Source of the DNA: Blasia pusilla
Lineage: Eukaryota > Marchantiophyta > Marchantiopsida > Blasiales
Length of the DNA stretch: 64,000 nucleotides
NCBI GenBank assembly: GCA_050084515.1
Contig: CM114275.1
Coordinates: 1 to 64,000, forward strand
Direction: 5' to 3'
In this document: piece after piece, positions 1-12,500 of the stretch
Numbering within the stretch: position 1 is the stretch's first letter
Layout of the letters: every line of letters begins with the position of its first letter
The notes under the pieces: generated by a model
Database searches by the model: none
Told to the model about the DNA's origin: nothing
Seen by the model: the letters and a program-made list of their open reading frames with translations, nothing else
Made by a program: the position numbers and the translations under genes

Positions 1-1712
1 ACACTTCCCTAATAGCAATCCACCCAGGTTGTGCATTGTCCGCCATGAACCCATAAATTTCCGGAGGTGGCCTTTTGTTTTCCTTCACCACCTCCAATAA
101 GAGTAACTAGCACATCTTAAAACTGCCAACGTCTTCTGCTTTTACTTCAGAGACAAATATAGTTTTGAGTCCCTTCTCCACATGGCCATAAACGTGAGCA
201 CCCATTGTCAACAATCTGTTCAGCACTCTGCAGCAAATATCAAAGCTTACCCAGTTGCCGTAAAGATCTTCCCTTTCCCTCATTCGATCTATAAGATTGA
301 GGCCACTCGACAGACCTGTGTTTGACATTTTGAAGACATAGGCCCTGGATCCCTCACCTCCCTGGCCCATGAACTGCCAGCTCTGAATGAATGGAAATTT
401 GGAGTTGGCCTTGAGTCTGGCAATGGCATCCATTTCGGCCGTCTTTCCATCCAGTATCCGTATTTGACGCAGCAAATTCCTTAAAGCATTCAGAATCAGC
501 GAGAAATGCGAGATTTTCCCATAATTGTTTCTCCTCAACACCGTGATCTCGCCCTATCCAAGGATTCCAAGCAATTGTTCACAAATTTGTGATGTTGTTG
601 TGAGCTTGATCACTCCGGGCTTTGAACCCGGAGATTTTCTGTAGACCTCGGCAACTTTCTTCGTCACGTCCTCCTTGATGTGTCTCTGAATTGCATTGGT
701 CATAGGATGAATGTGGGAGCCAACATGAACTGCCAACCTTGTGTACTCTGACGCGGAGCCCAAGTCGTGGACAATGAAAAAAGGACACGCTCCAACGCAG
801 AAGGGGGATGCCTGAAAATGAGGACATCGATGGCCTCCCGGCGGTATGGTGGCACCAACCTTTTTTTTTTTCTGCATTCTTGGGGGGGAATTGCGACGTA
901 TTGACTCGCCCGTTGCGCTCTAGATACGGGCATGCTGGACTTCTACACTCCAAGGCTCCAACGCATTGGCGGCGGGAGACAATCCAAGGACCATCTGGAA
1001 TTGAAGCACTAGTCCATGGAAGCCTGCACCATCGATGACAATCAGACTTTCTGTCCATACCCTTCAAGCGTCCTCCATCTTTCTTTTGAGCAAGAGTAGC
1101 AAGTGGAGGCAACTCAAAAATGCAATTACCATCGTACGTGGGCGGCAGCTCGTCGACAAGAATGTGCTTGAACATTTTCAAGGCTAGAAATGATAGCAAA
1201 CTATTGCCTAATACTCGCAAGAGGAACGAGTAGGCGAACAGAGGGCTCGGTTGGTGTCCGATAGATCCACTGAGGTTGACAACATCTGGAATATCTTCAA
1301 GAAGTACAACATTGTTACGAGCGTGTGAAGTTGGAGTCGAAGCCGGATCTACTGAGATAGGAGTTGCAAACGTAGAGCCCGGTGCACTAGGAAATTCTCG
1401 ATTGTCTACTTGGGAAACAGAGGAATTCAAGGGCAAGCCGTAAACTCTGTATTGACCATTTGCTAGAGGTAGGAGATTCCATACTTTACGGTTTGCAATC
1501 ACTGGCTGGACTGTCTCACCTATAATTTCCTCCGTATCGTCCACCCTAACATCCTTGGATACAAAGATGGTTCCAATTTGGAGAAGAAATCGAACTGAGA
1601 GAAAATTTTCATCCACTACTATGAAAGACTCACGAGCTTGCAGTCGAACAATTTCTGATTGAGGAAGGTCCGCTAGATGATTGACACAAGTGAGCTTCAC
1701 ATAATTATCCAT
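1..1712 (-). pseudogene. Gene A, copy 1: MULE-like transposase (exon 1, cut by window edge)
   Basis: Exon 1 of the element's transposase, read leftwards from the ATG at 1712 (MDNYVKLTC) and running off the window. The first 240 or so codons are open. Near 880-890 a frameshift at a T-rich run (the NAE/KKK junction) moves the frame; the correct frame resumes in 554-877, which holds a CPHF...CVGAC segment (CPHC in other copies) and the HIHP end of the WRKY/GCM1-like zinc module. The next segment (107-541) carries the start of the DDE region and ends at a TAG where sister copies read Trp. The second catalytic Asp and the FHW motif lie at or beyond the edge. The start is chosen because the same ATG opens all copies that keep this end, 70-90 bp from a TATA box. 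Non-functional. Confidence 0.75.
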
Positions 1713-1746
1713 TCCCTGAAGATTCCATCGGGAGGAGACAAAATTG

Positions 1747-1790
1747 GTATGAGAATGAGAATGAGAATGAGAATGTTTAATTTATAGTGA
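1747..1790 (-). promoter_or_regulatory. Core promoter of gene A, copy 1
   Basis: On the minus strand TATAAATT lies at 1779-1786, about 70 bp upstream of the ATG at 1712. Between them is a run of four GAGAAT hexamers (1751-1775). The same TATA box and hexamer-rich leader precede gene A in copies 2, 3 and 4. Confidence 0.6.
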
Positions 1791-1854
1791 ATAGGGACTC
1801 AGATTCTCCTGACAGAATTTGACTGACAAGATGAAGTTTGGTAGTTGGAAATGT

Positions 1855-2720
1855 CTGACACAATGGATTCAATTCTATTGCAACCTATCGGAGTCAGGTG
1901 GGTTGCAGAATTTGGGACTGAGAGACGTTGGTTTCGAAGCATGCACTTCTTTTTGTTGGAACCTGTCGGAGTCAGTTGGGTTGGTACCCCCTTCTTGCCG
2001 ACCAAAGGTTTTTGAGTCGATTTTGCTAGCATCAAACACAAGATATTGCTTGCATATGCTAAGGTAACCAATCGTTGGGGACTTTTGCGGGATTGTCCAA
2101 CTAAGGGTAAATGCGTTGTCGCATTGTTACCCGAGGGATGGAAAAGCGTGCAATCTGTCGATAATCAACGGGTTGCCCTCGTACCTCGCCTATAAACCCA
2201 AGATAAGCAAAGCGTGCAATCCGTCGGCTTTGGACGCGTTGCACGCTTCTGCCTCATCTTTTAACGCTAACATGAAGGAAGCGTGCAACCCGTTGATCTC
2301 CGACGAGTTGCGCGGGTGCCGCGCCTTCTTGCCCGAAGAAGGCAGAGGCGCGGAACCCGTCGGGCTCAGACGGGTTGCGCAAGTGCCTCGCCTTGTAACG
2401 CTTACATGAAGGAAGCATGCAACCTGTCAGCCTCCGATGAGTTGCACGGGAAGCCCGCCTTGTTATCCCAAGATGAGGGAAGCGTGCAACCCACCGGAAT
2501 TCGACGGGTTGCGTGGGTACCTCGCGTTCTTGTCCGAAGATGGCATAGGCGCGCAACCTGTCGGTCTCCGATGGATTGTGCGGGTACCTCGTGTTCTTGT
2601 CCGAAGACAACAGAGGTGCGCAACTTGTCGGTCTCTAACGGGTTGCCACGAGAACGGATGCCTTGAACCCTTGGGAAGCGTGCAACCTGTCGAAGCCGTG
2701 AGGTTGGTTTTTTTCACGTC
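1855..2720. repeat. Divergent-promoter spacer, copy 1: hairpin repeat array
   Basis: The interval between the two divergent genes carries about ten imperfect copies of the palindrome with arms GCAACCCGTCGGA and TCCGACGGGTTGC. From about 2210 they recur every 65-70 bp, separated by linkers containing the phrase TTCTTGTCCGAAGA. Open frames across the array on both strands are by-products of the repeat and are not annotated as genes. Confidence 0.85.
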
Positions 2721-2796
2721 TAGACTTCCATAACGGCCGGCACGTCGCCGTCGGAAGGACGATGCGACCCAACGGTCAACCCAACGGCTCGAGAAG

Positions 2797-2804
2797 TATA
2801 AATA
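2797..2804 (+). promoter_or_regulatory. TATA box of gene B, copy 1
   Basis: TATAAATA followed by GGG, just right of the hairpin array and about 340 bp before the gene B start region. The same box is found in copy 2 (14708) and copy 3 (37760, minus). The leader after it contains short direct repeats (CGAGACGATTCGAGC-like). Confidence 0.6.
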
Positions 2805-4349
2805 GGGTAAGGTTTGCTCATTTTTGGTTTTTCGTTTTGCGATCTTAATTGCTCTTCCGCGCTGCTACTAACCAAATACCAAGGGGCGCTTTACACGATT
2901 ACTCATCGCGAGATGAGTCGAGCGAACGATCGCGAGACGATTTGAGCGAAGGATCGCAAGACGATTCGAGCAAACGATTGCGAGACTATTCGAGCTACTT
3001 ATCAAGGTGACTCATCGCGACATCAGCAAGCCGACTCATCAAGGCGACTCATCGCGACATCAGCAAGGCGATTCCTCGAGCCGATTCATCGTGCACAGAG
3101 AGCAATTTCCTTGTCCATAGGAGGCATTTTTGGGAACAATGACGAGGAAAAATCCCAAGCAAACAAGGCTGGGAGCTTCACTCCCAAGTCCATGAGGACT
3201 CCTGCATCACCATCTCCAGGGCCTCGTTCGGCCAATGAGATAAGGCAGCAAGAAATCGAGGAGCAGGAAAGGGAAGCGGAGATGCACAAGCAAGAGCTTC
3301 TTGCAAAATGTGTAAATGAGGCGCTCGAAAAAGAGAACGCAGAGGCTGAGGCGTCGCAGGCCTTGAAGAAAAGGATCGCCGACAAAAAGCGTGAAAAGAA
3401 GCGTCTGGACGCATTGGTAAGGAGAGCAGAATTGGCAAAATCTCGGAGGGAAAAAGCAATTTCCATTGAAGAAAGCCCTGCCCGTCCAACCAAAAGTGTT
3501 GAGATGTAGGAAATGTCCCCGATGAAGTCCGGGGACACAATCAATAAAGCGGAAACGGCCGAAGTTCAAGTGACGGACGATGAGGTCATGAGGACCGCCA
3601 ACGTGGAGATGGTGGACATTGCTGAAGAAGCAGGAGAGTGGTCATCCTCGTCCCTAAGCCCGGCGGAAGAAATCGACCTCTATCGGATCGACGAATTTCC
3701 AGTGGACTTGCCAACTGTTGTCCCAGAGCAGTTGGCTGGCCAAGACACCGACCCAATCTTCGAGCGGGTAAGAGAGGATTTGTGTTCTTTGAATTATGTG
3801 AAGGCCCATGTTGCAATTCATTAGCAATTTTGTGTAGCTTATTGACCTTGTCCCCGTTATGACAGGTGGTAAAGCAGATGGCACTCATGGAGAGCTAGAA
3901 CGCCCCGAGAATTCCACTTTGCCGATTGCGAACTATGGAGTTCGTCCGAGAAATTCAGTCTGACGAGGATATTTTGAAGGTAAAACAATCGGCAGCGACA
4001 GCATCCTACGTCGACAGCTTCCCTCCGTTCTATGTTCAGCCTTACGATGACCATGGAATCCAAGCGCTGGTTTTGGAGGAGGACTTGGAAGCGCTGGACA
4101 GATTCTGGAGGATGAGAGATCAGGAATTCAGAAGGGCGATAGAGGGGACGGAATTCAGCTGGATGCGGAACCTGTATTTCTTCATCTGGGATGGAAACCG
4201 CAGGTTCATGGCGTGGACCCAGTTTGCAAAGGAGCGCCCAAACTCATTGGAGGCACATTTCTGCGTGAAGGTAGTGGTGCTACATCCATACCCTCATCAC
4301 ATGGCGACGATGGAGATGGCCATGCATGCCATGAACACGTAAGTTTCCT

Positions 4350-5065
4350 CTTGTTGCAAACCGTCGGACTCCGACAAGTTGTTTGAGTCGCCACTATTTT
4401 TGGAATGTTTTTGGCCGAAAGCAACTTGTCGGACTCCGACGAGTTGCTTGATTGATCACTGGTTCAGGATGTTTTTGACCGAAAGCAACTTTTCGGACTC
4501 TGACAAGTTGCTCGACTAATCACTGGTTTAGGATGTTTTTGGCCGAAAGCAACTTGTCGGAGTCCAACGAGTTTTTCGACTGACCACAGGTTAAGGATGT
4601 TTTTGGCCGAAAGCAACTCTTTGGAGTCCGACGAGTTGCTCGACTCACCGCTGTTTTTGGATGTTTTTTGAAGAAAGCAACTCGTCGGAGTCCGATGGGT
4701 TGCTTGACTTGAAGCTGTTTTTGGATGTTTTTGGATGTTTATGGCTGAAAGCAACTCGTCGGAGTCCGACAGGTTGCATTCGGGAGTTGGGGAGCTACAT
4801 TTTTGGCATCAAATTGCATCTTTAATTGAAATTGCGCAACCTTTCGGACTTCGACGGGTTGATATGTTCACTTTTCTTGCGGAAACCACTCTAAATACGG
4901 ATTATGTGACAACCCGTCGGAGTCCGACGGGTTGAAACCAGGCAATCACAAATCTAAATGCAATCCGTCGGACTTCGATGGGTTGCAAAATTTAGCTCGT
5001 TGCTTCCATTCCAACCATGAGCTGTGACGACCTGTTGGAGTCCGACGGGTTGCAGGAACCCATGT
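4350..5065. repeat. Intron 2 hairpin array, gene B copy 1
   Basis: Intron 2 (4339-5103, GTAAGT...TAG) holds about eleven 27-bp palindromes with arms GCAAC(C/T)CGTCGGA and its complement, roughly every 60-70 bp. The linker carries the phrase GGATGTTTTTGGCCGAAA. The intron is otherwise non-coding. Confidence 0.85.
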
Positions 5066-7179
5066 ACCTTGCAAAATTTCTAATATTGAGTTTGGATGTG
5101 TAGGATTGTATCGGAGGGGAATGTCACCCACCACTGGATCCAGAATTGCGATCGGATGAAGAAAGTGCTAACGACGCACCCGGCATTTACAAGGGGTTCT
5201 TGGGCGACGCCCTTGTAAATGAGATGTTGGCAAAGGGTGCTCAAATAAAAAAAAAGACTTGGGCAAATAAGTTTATTTCCCAAGATGCAGCCGTGACAAT
5301 CCTTTGCTGGTCGAAGATATAGGCCGCCAAGAAGAGCGCTGCATTGGAGCTGGAGCGGAGGGAGAAAGTGTTTGTGTCTGAGCATGCAAAGTTCATCCAT
5401 GCTGCAATATCTGCAGCTACGAAGTACACGGCAAGCAAGATGCAACGCTACATCGCCATTCTCAACCCCGAACTTGGCCCCGATTTCTACAAGGAGCTGA
5501 AGGAAATCATCAAGCGCCAACGGAAGTGGGATGAAGATCCGCAGGGTCGGATTGGGGAGAAAGTGTCTCTCGATCGTGTGCATCGATTTGCCTTGTCTAG
5601 ATTTAGCAAATTTAGGAGAATCCGACTGATGAAAATCAGTCTCAAGGGCACAGAGGCCCAAAAGAGGGCGACACACCATCCTCCAGGTGTCTCTAATCCA
5701 GTCATCTCCCATTGGCTCCGTGAATGGTCCTTCTGGGACGCGTTGCGGCTTCTGAGGAAGTCCATGCTCGTGGGTCTCCAAGCGAAGCTGGAAAGAAAAG
5801 AGCCTGTTTCGGAGGAATCAAACCTGGAGAGTGCTGAAGATTTTGAACTTTGGCTTGATGACATGTGGGACAAGCCCATAAAAAACCCAGGTTTCATGAC
5901 AATGTTCAAGGATCGCATCCTTCCTCAAGCAGACCTTGACGAAGAAATAGAGGCGAAAAAAAGGGATTTCGAAAAGAAGAAGTGAGATCTTCAGGAGCAG
6001 GCGGCCGATGCATCTCGACTAAGAGCTGCCCAACACATGGTGTTCAGGTACCTCGTCCATTGTAAGAATGCAGGTACATGGCGAAAAATACCGGCACCCT
6101 GAAAATTGTGGGCTTCTCCGCCTGATGGAGAGACATTTTCCATGTACGACATGAAGATGGCTCAAAGCATGTCCGATTGGGAGGTGGAGAATTACCCAAT
6201 TTGGCTGGACTTCAACAACCCTGAGGACATAACTGAGAAAGATCTACGCCTGCTCTATGATGCAGTGGCCGTAGGTAGGGACGACATCCCCACTTTTGTG
6301 CAACCTGAAGACTTTTTCGAAGGAGATGCGGAGGAGCAAGCCCTCGAGACAACAGAGTTGGTGTCCAAGGTCGTCACCGCCAAGGACAAATCTACAGCGG
6401 GTCTCAAAGCCAAGAAGAGGGGATCGAAGAATTCCGAGGCCGAGTCTTCCCAAAGAGAGGCTGAAAATTCAAGGCAAGAGCCGGAATCGTCCGGGCGAGC
6501 GGGGAGAGAGGGTCGGACCAGGTCCTCTGCAAAGAAAACTCCACCAGAGTCTGAGGTCATAGAGACCCCAACAAGCCGACCGCAGACTCGGGAGAAGCGG
6601 AAGCGAGAGGCGCCAGGGTTGCCCCAGGGAGCAGACCAGGATGTGGAATACACTCCATTATCCTTGGGAAGACATAGAGAAACAAAGACCCGGACAAGCG
6701 TCATCCTTCACTGCACAAATCTTCAGGATGAGCTGAAAAGTTTCAGTTCCCAAGCGTCGACACCCGCCATCAAAAAATTGACAACGCTGGGATGAAAGCT
6801 TCAACGAAACGGGCATGCTCCCTGGACGGTCCATGGGGAGGTCGAATAGGTGGCGGTGGATCTCCTCATCGTTGATTTGCCCTCGGGGTTGCGCTTGTGG
6901 GACGAGAATCCCTCTGACGGGGTCCCAGACTGGAATGTCCCTCTTTCTTATGACCAGATCGCGCTCGTGTTTTCCTTTGTAGACGCTTATCTCAATGACA
7001 GGGGCTGTTTCTTAGTTTTGACTGGAAGGTGCGAGGATGAGCTTTCCAACCTCCAGTGCGTCAAGAGGTCGTTGAAGTGGAGGACGGCGCAATCGTGGGT
7101 CATCAAGAACGAGTACCCACTCTGATCCGCGATGAGTCAAATTCAGGTAAGGGCTCTAAATTTGTATCCAAATTGTCTT

Positions 7180-7510
7180 TCTCCGACGGGTTGCATCTCT
7201 GCATGCAACCTGTTGGATTGTTTGAGCTAGAGACTTCGGTGGTGCAATCTGTCTGAAAGCAACGGGTTGCAAATTTACCGCAAGTCTCCATTGGGTGAAT
7301 GCAACCCGTCGAAACCTGACGGGCTGCAAGTGCTAATGCTTTTGCAATTTTCTAGAATGATGCAACCCGTCTGAAAGCGACGGGTTGCTCTTAGCCAACC
7401 ATGGGCTGCTCTAAGTCAACAACTTGTCGCCTTCCGACGGGTTGCTCATGGACAAAAAAATCACTAGCACTTGTAAAACAACCCTCGGACTCCGACAGGT
7501 TGGTCCAATG
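7180..7510. repeat. Intron 3 hairpin repeats, gene B copy 1
   Basis: Intron 3 (7147-7634, GTAAGG...ACAG) contains about six palindromes of the same family, some with altered centres (for example CGTCTGAAAGCGACGGG). The rest shows nothing else recognisable. Confidence 0.8.
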
Positions 7511-8142
7511 TTAGGATTATAATGCGAAGTTCTTTGGGGACGTCTTGCACATTATGTCACCATACTGAGAGTAGACCAGTGGTCAAGTAGCTCTTTCTTG
7601 TTGGGGACATTGTTTCCAACGTGCTTCTTTACAGATGGACCACTCCTATGTTTACTGGTTTGTTCGTCCTGAGCACAACTTCCAAGTGTTTAAGATCCTG
7701 GATCCTGTGGATCCATGCTCCGATGGGTACAGCTTAGATAGTTTATACAATTCCCGGGAATTTACATGCAAGACAGTACCCCCTTACTTGGAGGAAGGGA
7801 AAAGTCGCCAGCCCTGATGCAAACGCTCATCGAGCTTTGCTTAAGGCCGGGTGACTTTGTGTTCGACTTAGTGGGCCTTTCAGGGGCGAGTATCAGAGGC
7901 GCCTGGCAGAGTGGTAGGAACATTCTCTGCCTTGAGGGAAGGCAGCAACTGTTTGACCTTTGCAAGAAGCAAAGGCAGATTACGACAAGCTAGTTGGGAC
8001 GTACAACTCTCCTCCGAAGCTGATAGTTCCGATTCCAGACCCACCATTTGTAGTGACACCATCGTCACTTCCCATGATTTCAAAAATCGGGAGGGCAAGG
8101 CCGACAATAATATTGGAAGAGCTCTTGGACAATGACGAGTGA

Positions 8143-9192
8143 GTTCAAAGAACTCAAGGACCCAGCTTGACTGCAGGGTTTGGAGTAGGGATTTATTTGA
8201 TGATGAGGCAAAAGATATCATAGAAGAGAGCAAATGTACAGTTCCGAGCTTCTGTCGGATGTTATAAAGGACAAGAGTTTTTCGAACGATGATGGTGTTT
8301 GTAAAAGTTTGCTGAATATCTTTTTTGGTCTTGTAAAATGTGATCGTCTATGTACTCCGAGGACTTCTATTTTGCAACCCGCCGGATTTCCACGGCTTGT
8401 AACTTTTCACTTTTTGACCACTGCACCTTTTAAACCACTTCCAGGCAACCTGTCGGCTGCGTGAGTGATCAGACTCTTTCGAACTCTTTAGAGGCATTCT
8501 AGCGAGCTTCTTCACTTTGGCACCTTCCCTAGTATCGTCAAACAAGGCGTAGGCTTCTTCTCTTCTCTAAGACATGTTGGATTCCTACTACCTATGGGAT
8601 TGCCATCATGGTATTTCCAAGGACGGAGCACATATTGATACTGGATGGGTGTCACATTGCAGAGCGTACAAGATATACTGCCGAGGAATGCGGTGGGACT
8701 CAAATCACGTTATATGGGACCGTTATGGTGTACCTAGGGGGGGGGGCCAAGGCTCTCGAATTCGCCAACATTTTTTATCCCCGTCTACAATCGGCCAGAG
8801 GAGCCACTTGTATCCCAGGACATTCCTTTTGTACAAGAACCTAGGAGAGTTGGGAGCAAATTTGTAGATGACGAGGCTGAAGAAATCATAGACTAGATCA
8901 AATGTAGATTTCCGAGATTCCTTCGGATGTAATCAAGGATGAGATTTTCACAACCGATAATAATGTTTGTAAAATTTTGCTGAATATTTTTTTGGGACTT
9001 GTGGATTGTGTTCGTCTAGCTACTCAAAATTACAATTTTGCAACCCGTCGGATTTCGACGGATTGCAACTTTTCACTTTTTGACCACTGCAACTTTTCAA
9101 CCATTTCCTGGCAAGCTGTCGGATTCCGACAGGTTGGCTGCTTGAGTGATCGGACTCTTTCCCTGGGAGACCAAATTGTGAGGCATTGTGAG
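8143..9192 (+). other. 3' region of gene B copy 1, with a conserved ORF and tandem modules
   Basis: After exon 4 comes a module (FDDEA-like peptide, hairpin repeat, polypyrimidine tract ending in AG near 8570). Then an open stretch 8608-8844 encodes ILILDGCHIAERTRYTAEE and onwards. A second, diverged copy of the first module follows (DDEAEEIID near 8867, hairpin near 9040). The ILILDGCH frame is kept in copies 2 and 3, so it may be a last exon, but I could not match splice phases to exon 4 and do not recognise the peptide. The region ends at 9192 where the A end of copy 2 begins. Confidence 0.5.
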
Positions 9193-9330
9193 GAGGTGCG
9201 GTAAGAGGAGAGGAAGAGAGGAAGAGAGGAGAGAGGAAACTACCTTCAACCGAAATAGATACTTTTTTTTAAAGAGAGTTTCCGTTGGGTTGAAGAGAGG
9301 AAACTTTTTGTGTGAATTTTTTTGCACTTT
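9193..9330. repeat. A-end terminal repeat, copy 2
   Basis: Starts GAGGTGCGGTAAG, then a GA-rich array of GGAAGAGA units, GGAAACTACC, an A/T run and GAGTTTCCGTTGGG. Equivalent ends lie at 24804 and 53870 (reverse complement) and 54841. The GAG start is constant while the base before it varies, which defines the boundary. Confidence 0.7.
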
Positions 9331-9586
9331 TTTGTTCAGTTATTAAGCAGTCCCGCAGTTTTTTTTTTCCTCTTCCATATTTTGGCAACTCCTCTGAGTT
9401 CGACCGGTTGCAAATTGCAAAAAAATTAAACTGAAAAATTGGTGGAATTATAAGTGTGGAACCAATCACTTTTTCCATCCAAGGTCTGGAAAAAAACTTT
9501 CATTTGCCCCGGGCTGAATAGAGTTCAAGCTCAAAGTGAAGGTTCAGGAAAAATAAAAGTACAATCTAAAACCTCATTTTGCATCC

Positions 9587-12500
9587 TCAAAGTGGTTTGT
9601 TTAAAATACTTCACACTTCTTTGAGGGACAGAATTGGTTGGTGGATTCCTACTCGTACATCCGACTCTGTTAAAACTACCAGCAACACATAGTACATGTG
9701 CTTACAAGGGAAATACCTTTTGCCACTTGTCTCTCTTTGGACAAAGTCATCACATGAACATGTGGGAAAGCAACAGATGTGCACCACATACACCCTTGTG
9801 ACACTTGAATTTACAGTGTTGTTCCTGACCCAATACATCCTTCCTATTCCATTGCCACTCAAGACATCTTTTGTGGTGATGATCTCCATTTTTGCCTCCC
9901 GAGCTGATGCAATTCGCTTTGCTCTCTCCACCGTTGGCCTACACATTGTGTTTCTCTTCACCCCATTTCTAGACTCAAACAGAAATAGTGGATTCAGATC
10001 ATCCACCTTCTCCGGGTACATGTTGACATCAATCCTGAGTTGAATACAAAATGCGAAGGTCTCTGTAGTGCGAACATGCTCCAAACTTCCCCCGTCTACG
10101 AGTCTGAAACCGGCACTTGTAAGATTGTCCACTTTGTCTTGAGTGCAGTTCGTACCTACGGCGATGGGCCAAATCGTGGGGGTATTCCCCAGAGCTCCAA
10201 TGGCAGCCGGATAAGACTTCCGTAAAGCGCAAGATTCATTTGGGTTGAAGAAGTACTTCAATTGATCCCCGGTCCTCGTGAAATGATCAAAGGTTTTGAG
10301 TCCCCAAAACCCAGGCAGTGGTCGTCGAGTCCTTGTACAGTTCTTATTTAGGAAAGTGCCGCATGCTCTCCTAATGCCATCAGATCCAGCCCTGTAGGTG
10401 GGTCCACATCATGGGTTGATCCAAGATATATGCCACCGTTTTAGGTTGCAATCCACCTCCATTACCGGAATCCCATATTGTTGAACCACCCCAGTGATAG
10501 GATGTTGCAAACTTCCAGCAACGGAGGGCTTTTGAAATAAAACATTCACTAATTTTGGAGAAGTTACTCCATCACGGATTTGGGACGGGTCCGGGGTCCC
10601 CGAATACCTGGGCGGCGTAATTTCTTCATCCAAATCAATCACCGGATTCGTTCCTCGATGCTGCCTCTTCACCTACCTGAAGTCAAGATACTTATTTGGT
10701 CTCCACGAGTCTCGCTTGGACTGCTCTACCGCCATCTGTATGGGACGTCTTGAAACCCGCCCACGAATATCCCCACCAATGTGTACGTCTTGCTCGAGGG
10801 GAGTTCCAGCTACACACCGGTTGAAGGCTTCCACATAGAGTTTTTCATCACCAGATCTCACAACCGCCGTGACATATAGCTCGTAGATCGACGGCCCCCT
10901 TCCTTTTGTTATGCCTTTTGTGAGGAAGATATGGGATGCTGCAGACTGTAGCATTGCTCTTGCCTGGTCTTGTTGGCATGCCTCCACAAGTGAAATTTGT
11001 TGGCATGCTTGTGACCTCCCGGAGGAATGAACACTTTTTGCTCCACTTGTGTTGGGGCAGAGGGCATTTTCATGAACGTTCAATCCCTGCAACGACGGTA
11101 ATGTTAGAAGGGAACGAAAATAACTCAGCAGTCAAAGACATAAGCTACCTGTCGGAACCAGACGGGTTGCAAGCCCGAGGCATCCCATGAACGACTCTGC
11201 GACCCGTCGGGTCCCGACGTGTTGTAACCTTAAACCCACCTACTGCAACCCGTCGGAACCAGACGGGTTGCAAGGCCGAGGCATCCTATGAACGACTCTG
11301 CGACCCGTCGGGTCCCGACGTGTTGCAACCCTAAACTAACCTACTGCAACCTGTCGGATTTAGACGGGTTGCAAGGCCGAGGCATCCCATGAACGACTCT
11401 GCGACCAGTCGGTTTCCGCTGGGTTACACACTCGGGTTGCACCAAAATTCTGGATGCAACCCGTCGGTTTCCGTCGGGTTGCACACTCGGGCAACCCGTC
11501 GCATCCGACACCTTGCTTGGTTTCTTCGGTTTGAAATCCCTATAGTTCCCACGCTTCTCAACTTGAGCTGCAACTTTACAAACAATTCTCAGCGTGAGCT
11601 TGACAAGACATAATAGTGAACTCACCTGCCGCATGAAGTTTCATACGTACAGTCCACCAACTCAACCAAGATCACAACTCTTTGTACTTCCCCTCAATCG
11701 CATGCTTCCTCCACCACCCATGAAGTTCTTCATGGCATTCCATGGCCTGCTTCAAGGTTTTGCTGTCCTTGCAGCGTTGGAGTAGAGTGACATGTTTTGT
11801 CCTCTTATTCTCCTTGATGCAAGATTTGGTGTACCGGGTCATAGACTGTTGCCAATGGAAAGCATCCTTTCCCTCTCCGGTTGAACCTCTCCACCCCAGA
11901 ACACTTCCCGGATAGCAATCCACCCAAGTTGTGCATTGTCCGCCATGAACCCATAAATTTCCGAAGGTGGCCTTTTGTTTTCCTTCACCACCTCCAAGAA
12001 GAGTAACCAGCACATCATCAAACTGCCACCCGCTTCTGCCTTTACTTCACAGACAAATATAGTTTTGAGTCCCTTCTCCACATGGTCATAAACATGAGCA
12101 TCCATCGTCAACCATCCATTCAACACTCTGTAGCAAATATCAAAGCTTACCCAACTACCGTAAAGATCTTCCCCTTCCCTCATTCGATCTATAAGATCGA
12201 GGCCACTCGACGGACCTATGGTTGACATTTTGAAGAGATAGGCCCTCGATCCCTCGCTTCCTTGGCCCATGAACTGCCATCTCTGAATGAATGGAAATCT
12301 GGAGTTGGCCTTGATTCTGGCGATGGCATCCATTTCGGCCGTCTTTCCATCCAAAACTCGTATTTGACGCAGCAAATTCCGCAAGCATTCAGGATCAGCG
12401 AGAAATGCGAGATTTTCCCAAAGTTGTTTCTCCTCAGCCGCCGTGATCTCGCCTTGTCCAAAGATTCCAAGAAATTGTTCACAAATTTGTGATGCCGTTG

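Larger units (their letters stand above)
3111..8142 (+). pseudogene. Gene B, copy 1: ParB-like domain fused to amino-methyltransferase-like domain
   Basis: Exons by splice sites and frame: 3111-3767, 3866-4338, 5104-7146, 7635-8142. Exon 1 is a highly charged Glu/Lys coiled coil. Exon 2 ends in a ParB/Srx-like segment with DGNRR (DGNHR in copy 2). Exon 3 is helical and charged, then a disordered Lys/Arg/Ser tract, then DLPSG at 6874-6885 in the place of methyltransferase motif IV. Exon 4 holds FDLVGLSG (7859-7885), the equivalent of the AdoMet-binding FxGxG loop, so the order is IV then I (beta class). Defects: the ATGACG start (3139), kept in copy 3, is out of frame here; TAG at 3896; a 1-bp loss near 5190; CAG-to-TAG at 5320; TGA at 7123; two frameshifts in exon 4. 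Function is inferred from motifs; the methyltransferase fold is more certain than activity. Confidence 0.65.

Noticed and set aside
2116-2733. Overlapping ORFs on both strands across the spacer
   Set aside because: They consist of repeated peptides (RVARVPRVLVRRR and the like) created by the 67-bp period and are not conserved in frame between copies.
3086-3569. Minus-strand ORFs of 120-152 codons opposite gene B exon 1
   Set aside because: They mirror the Glu/Lys coiled coil as Phe/Leu/Ser-rich sequence and recur only because the sense exon is conserved.
8133-8150. TGA after DDDE as the true end of gene B in copies 1 and 2
   Set aside because: Not fully rejected: the TGA overlaps a good donor (GTGAGT) and copy 3 reads through, so it may be a splice site; but no downstream acceptor gave a consistent frame, so I kept the exon 4 end there and marked the 3' region as uncertain.
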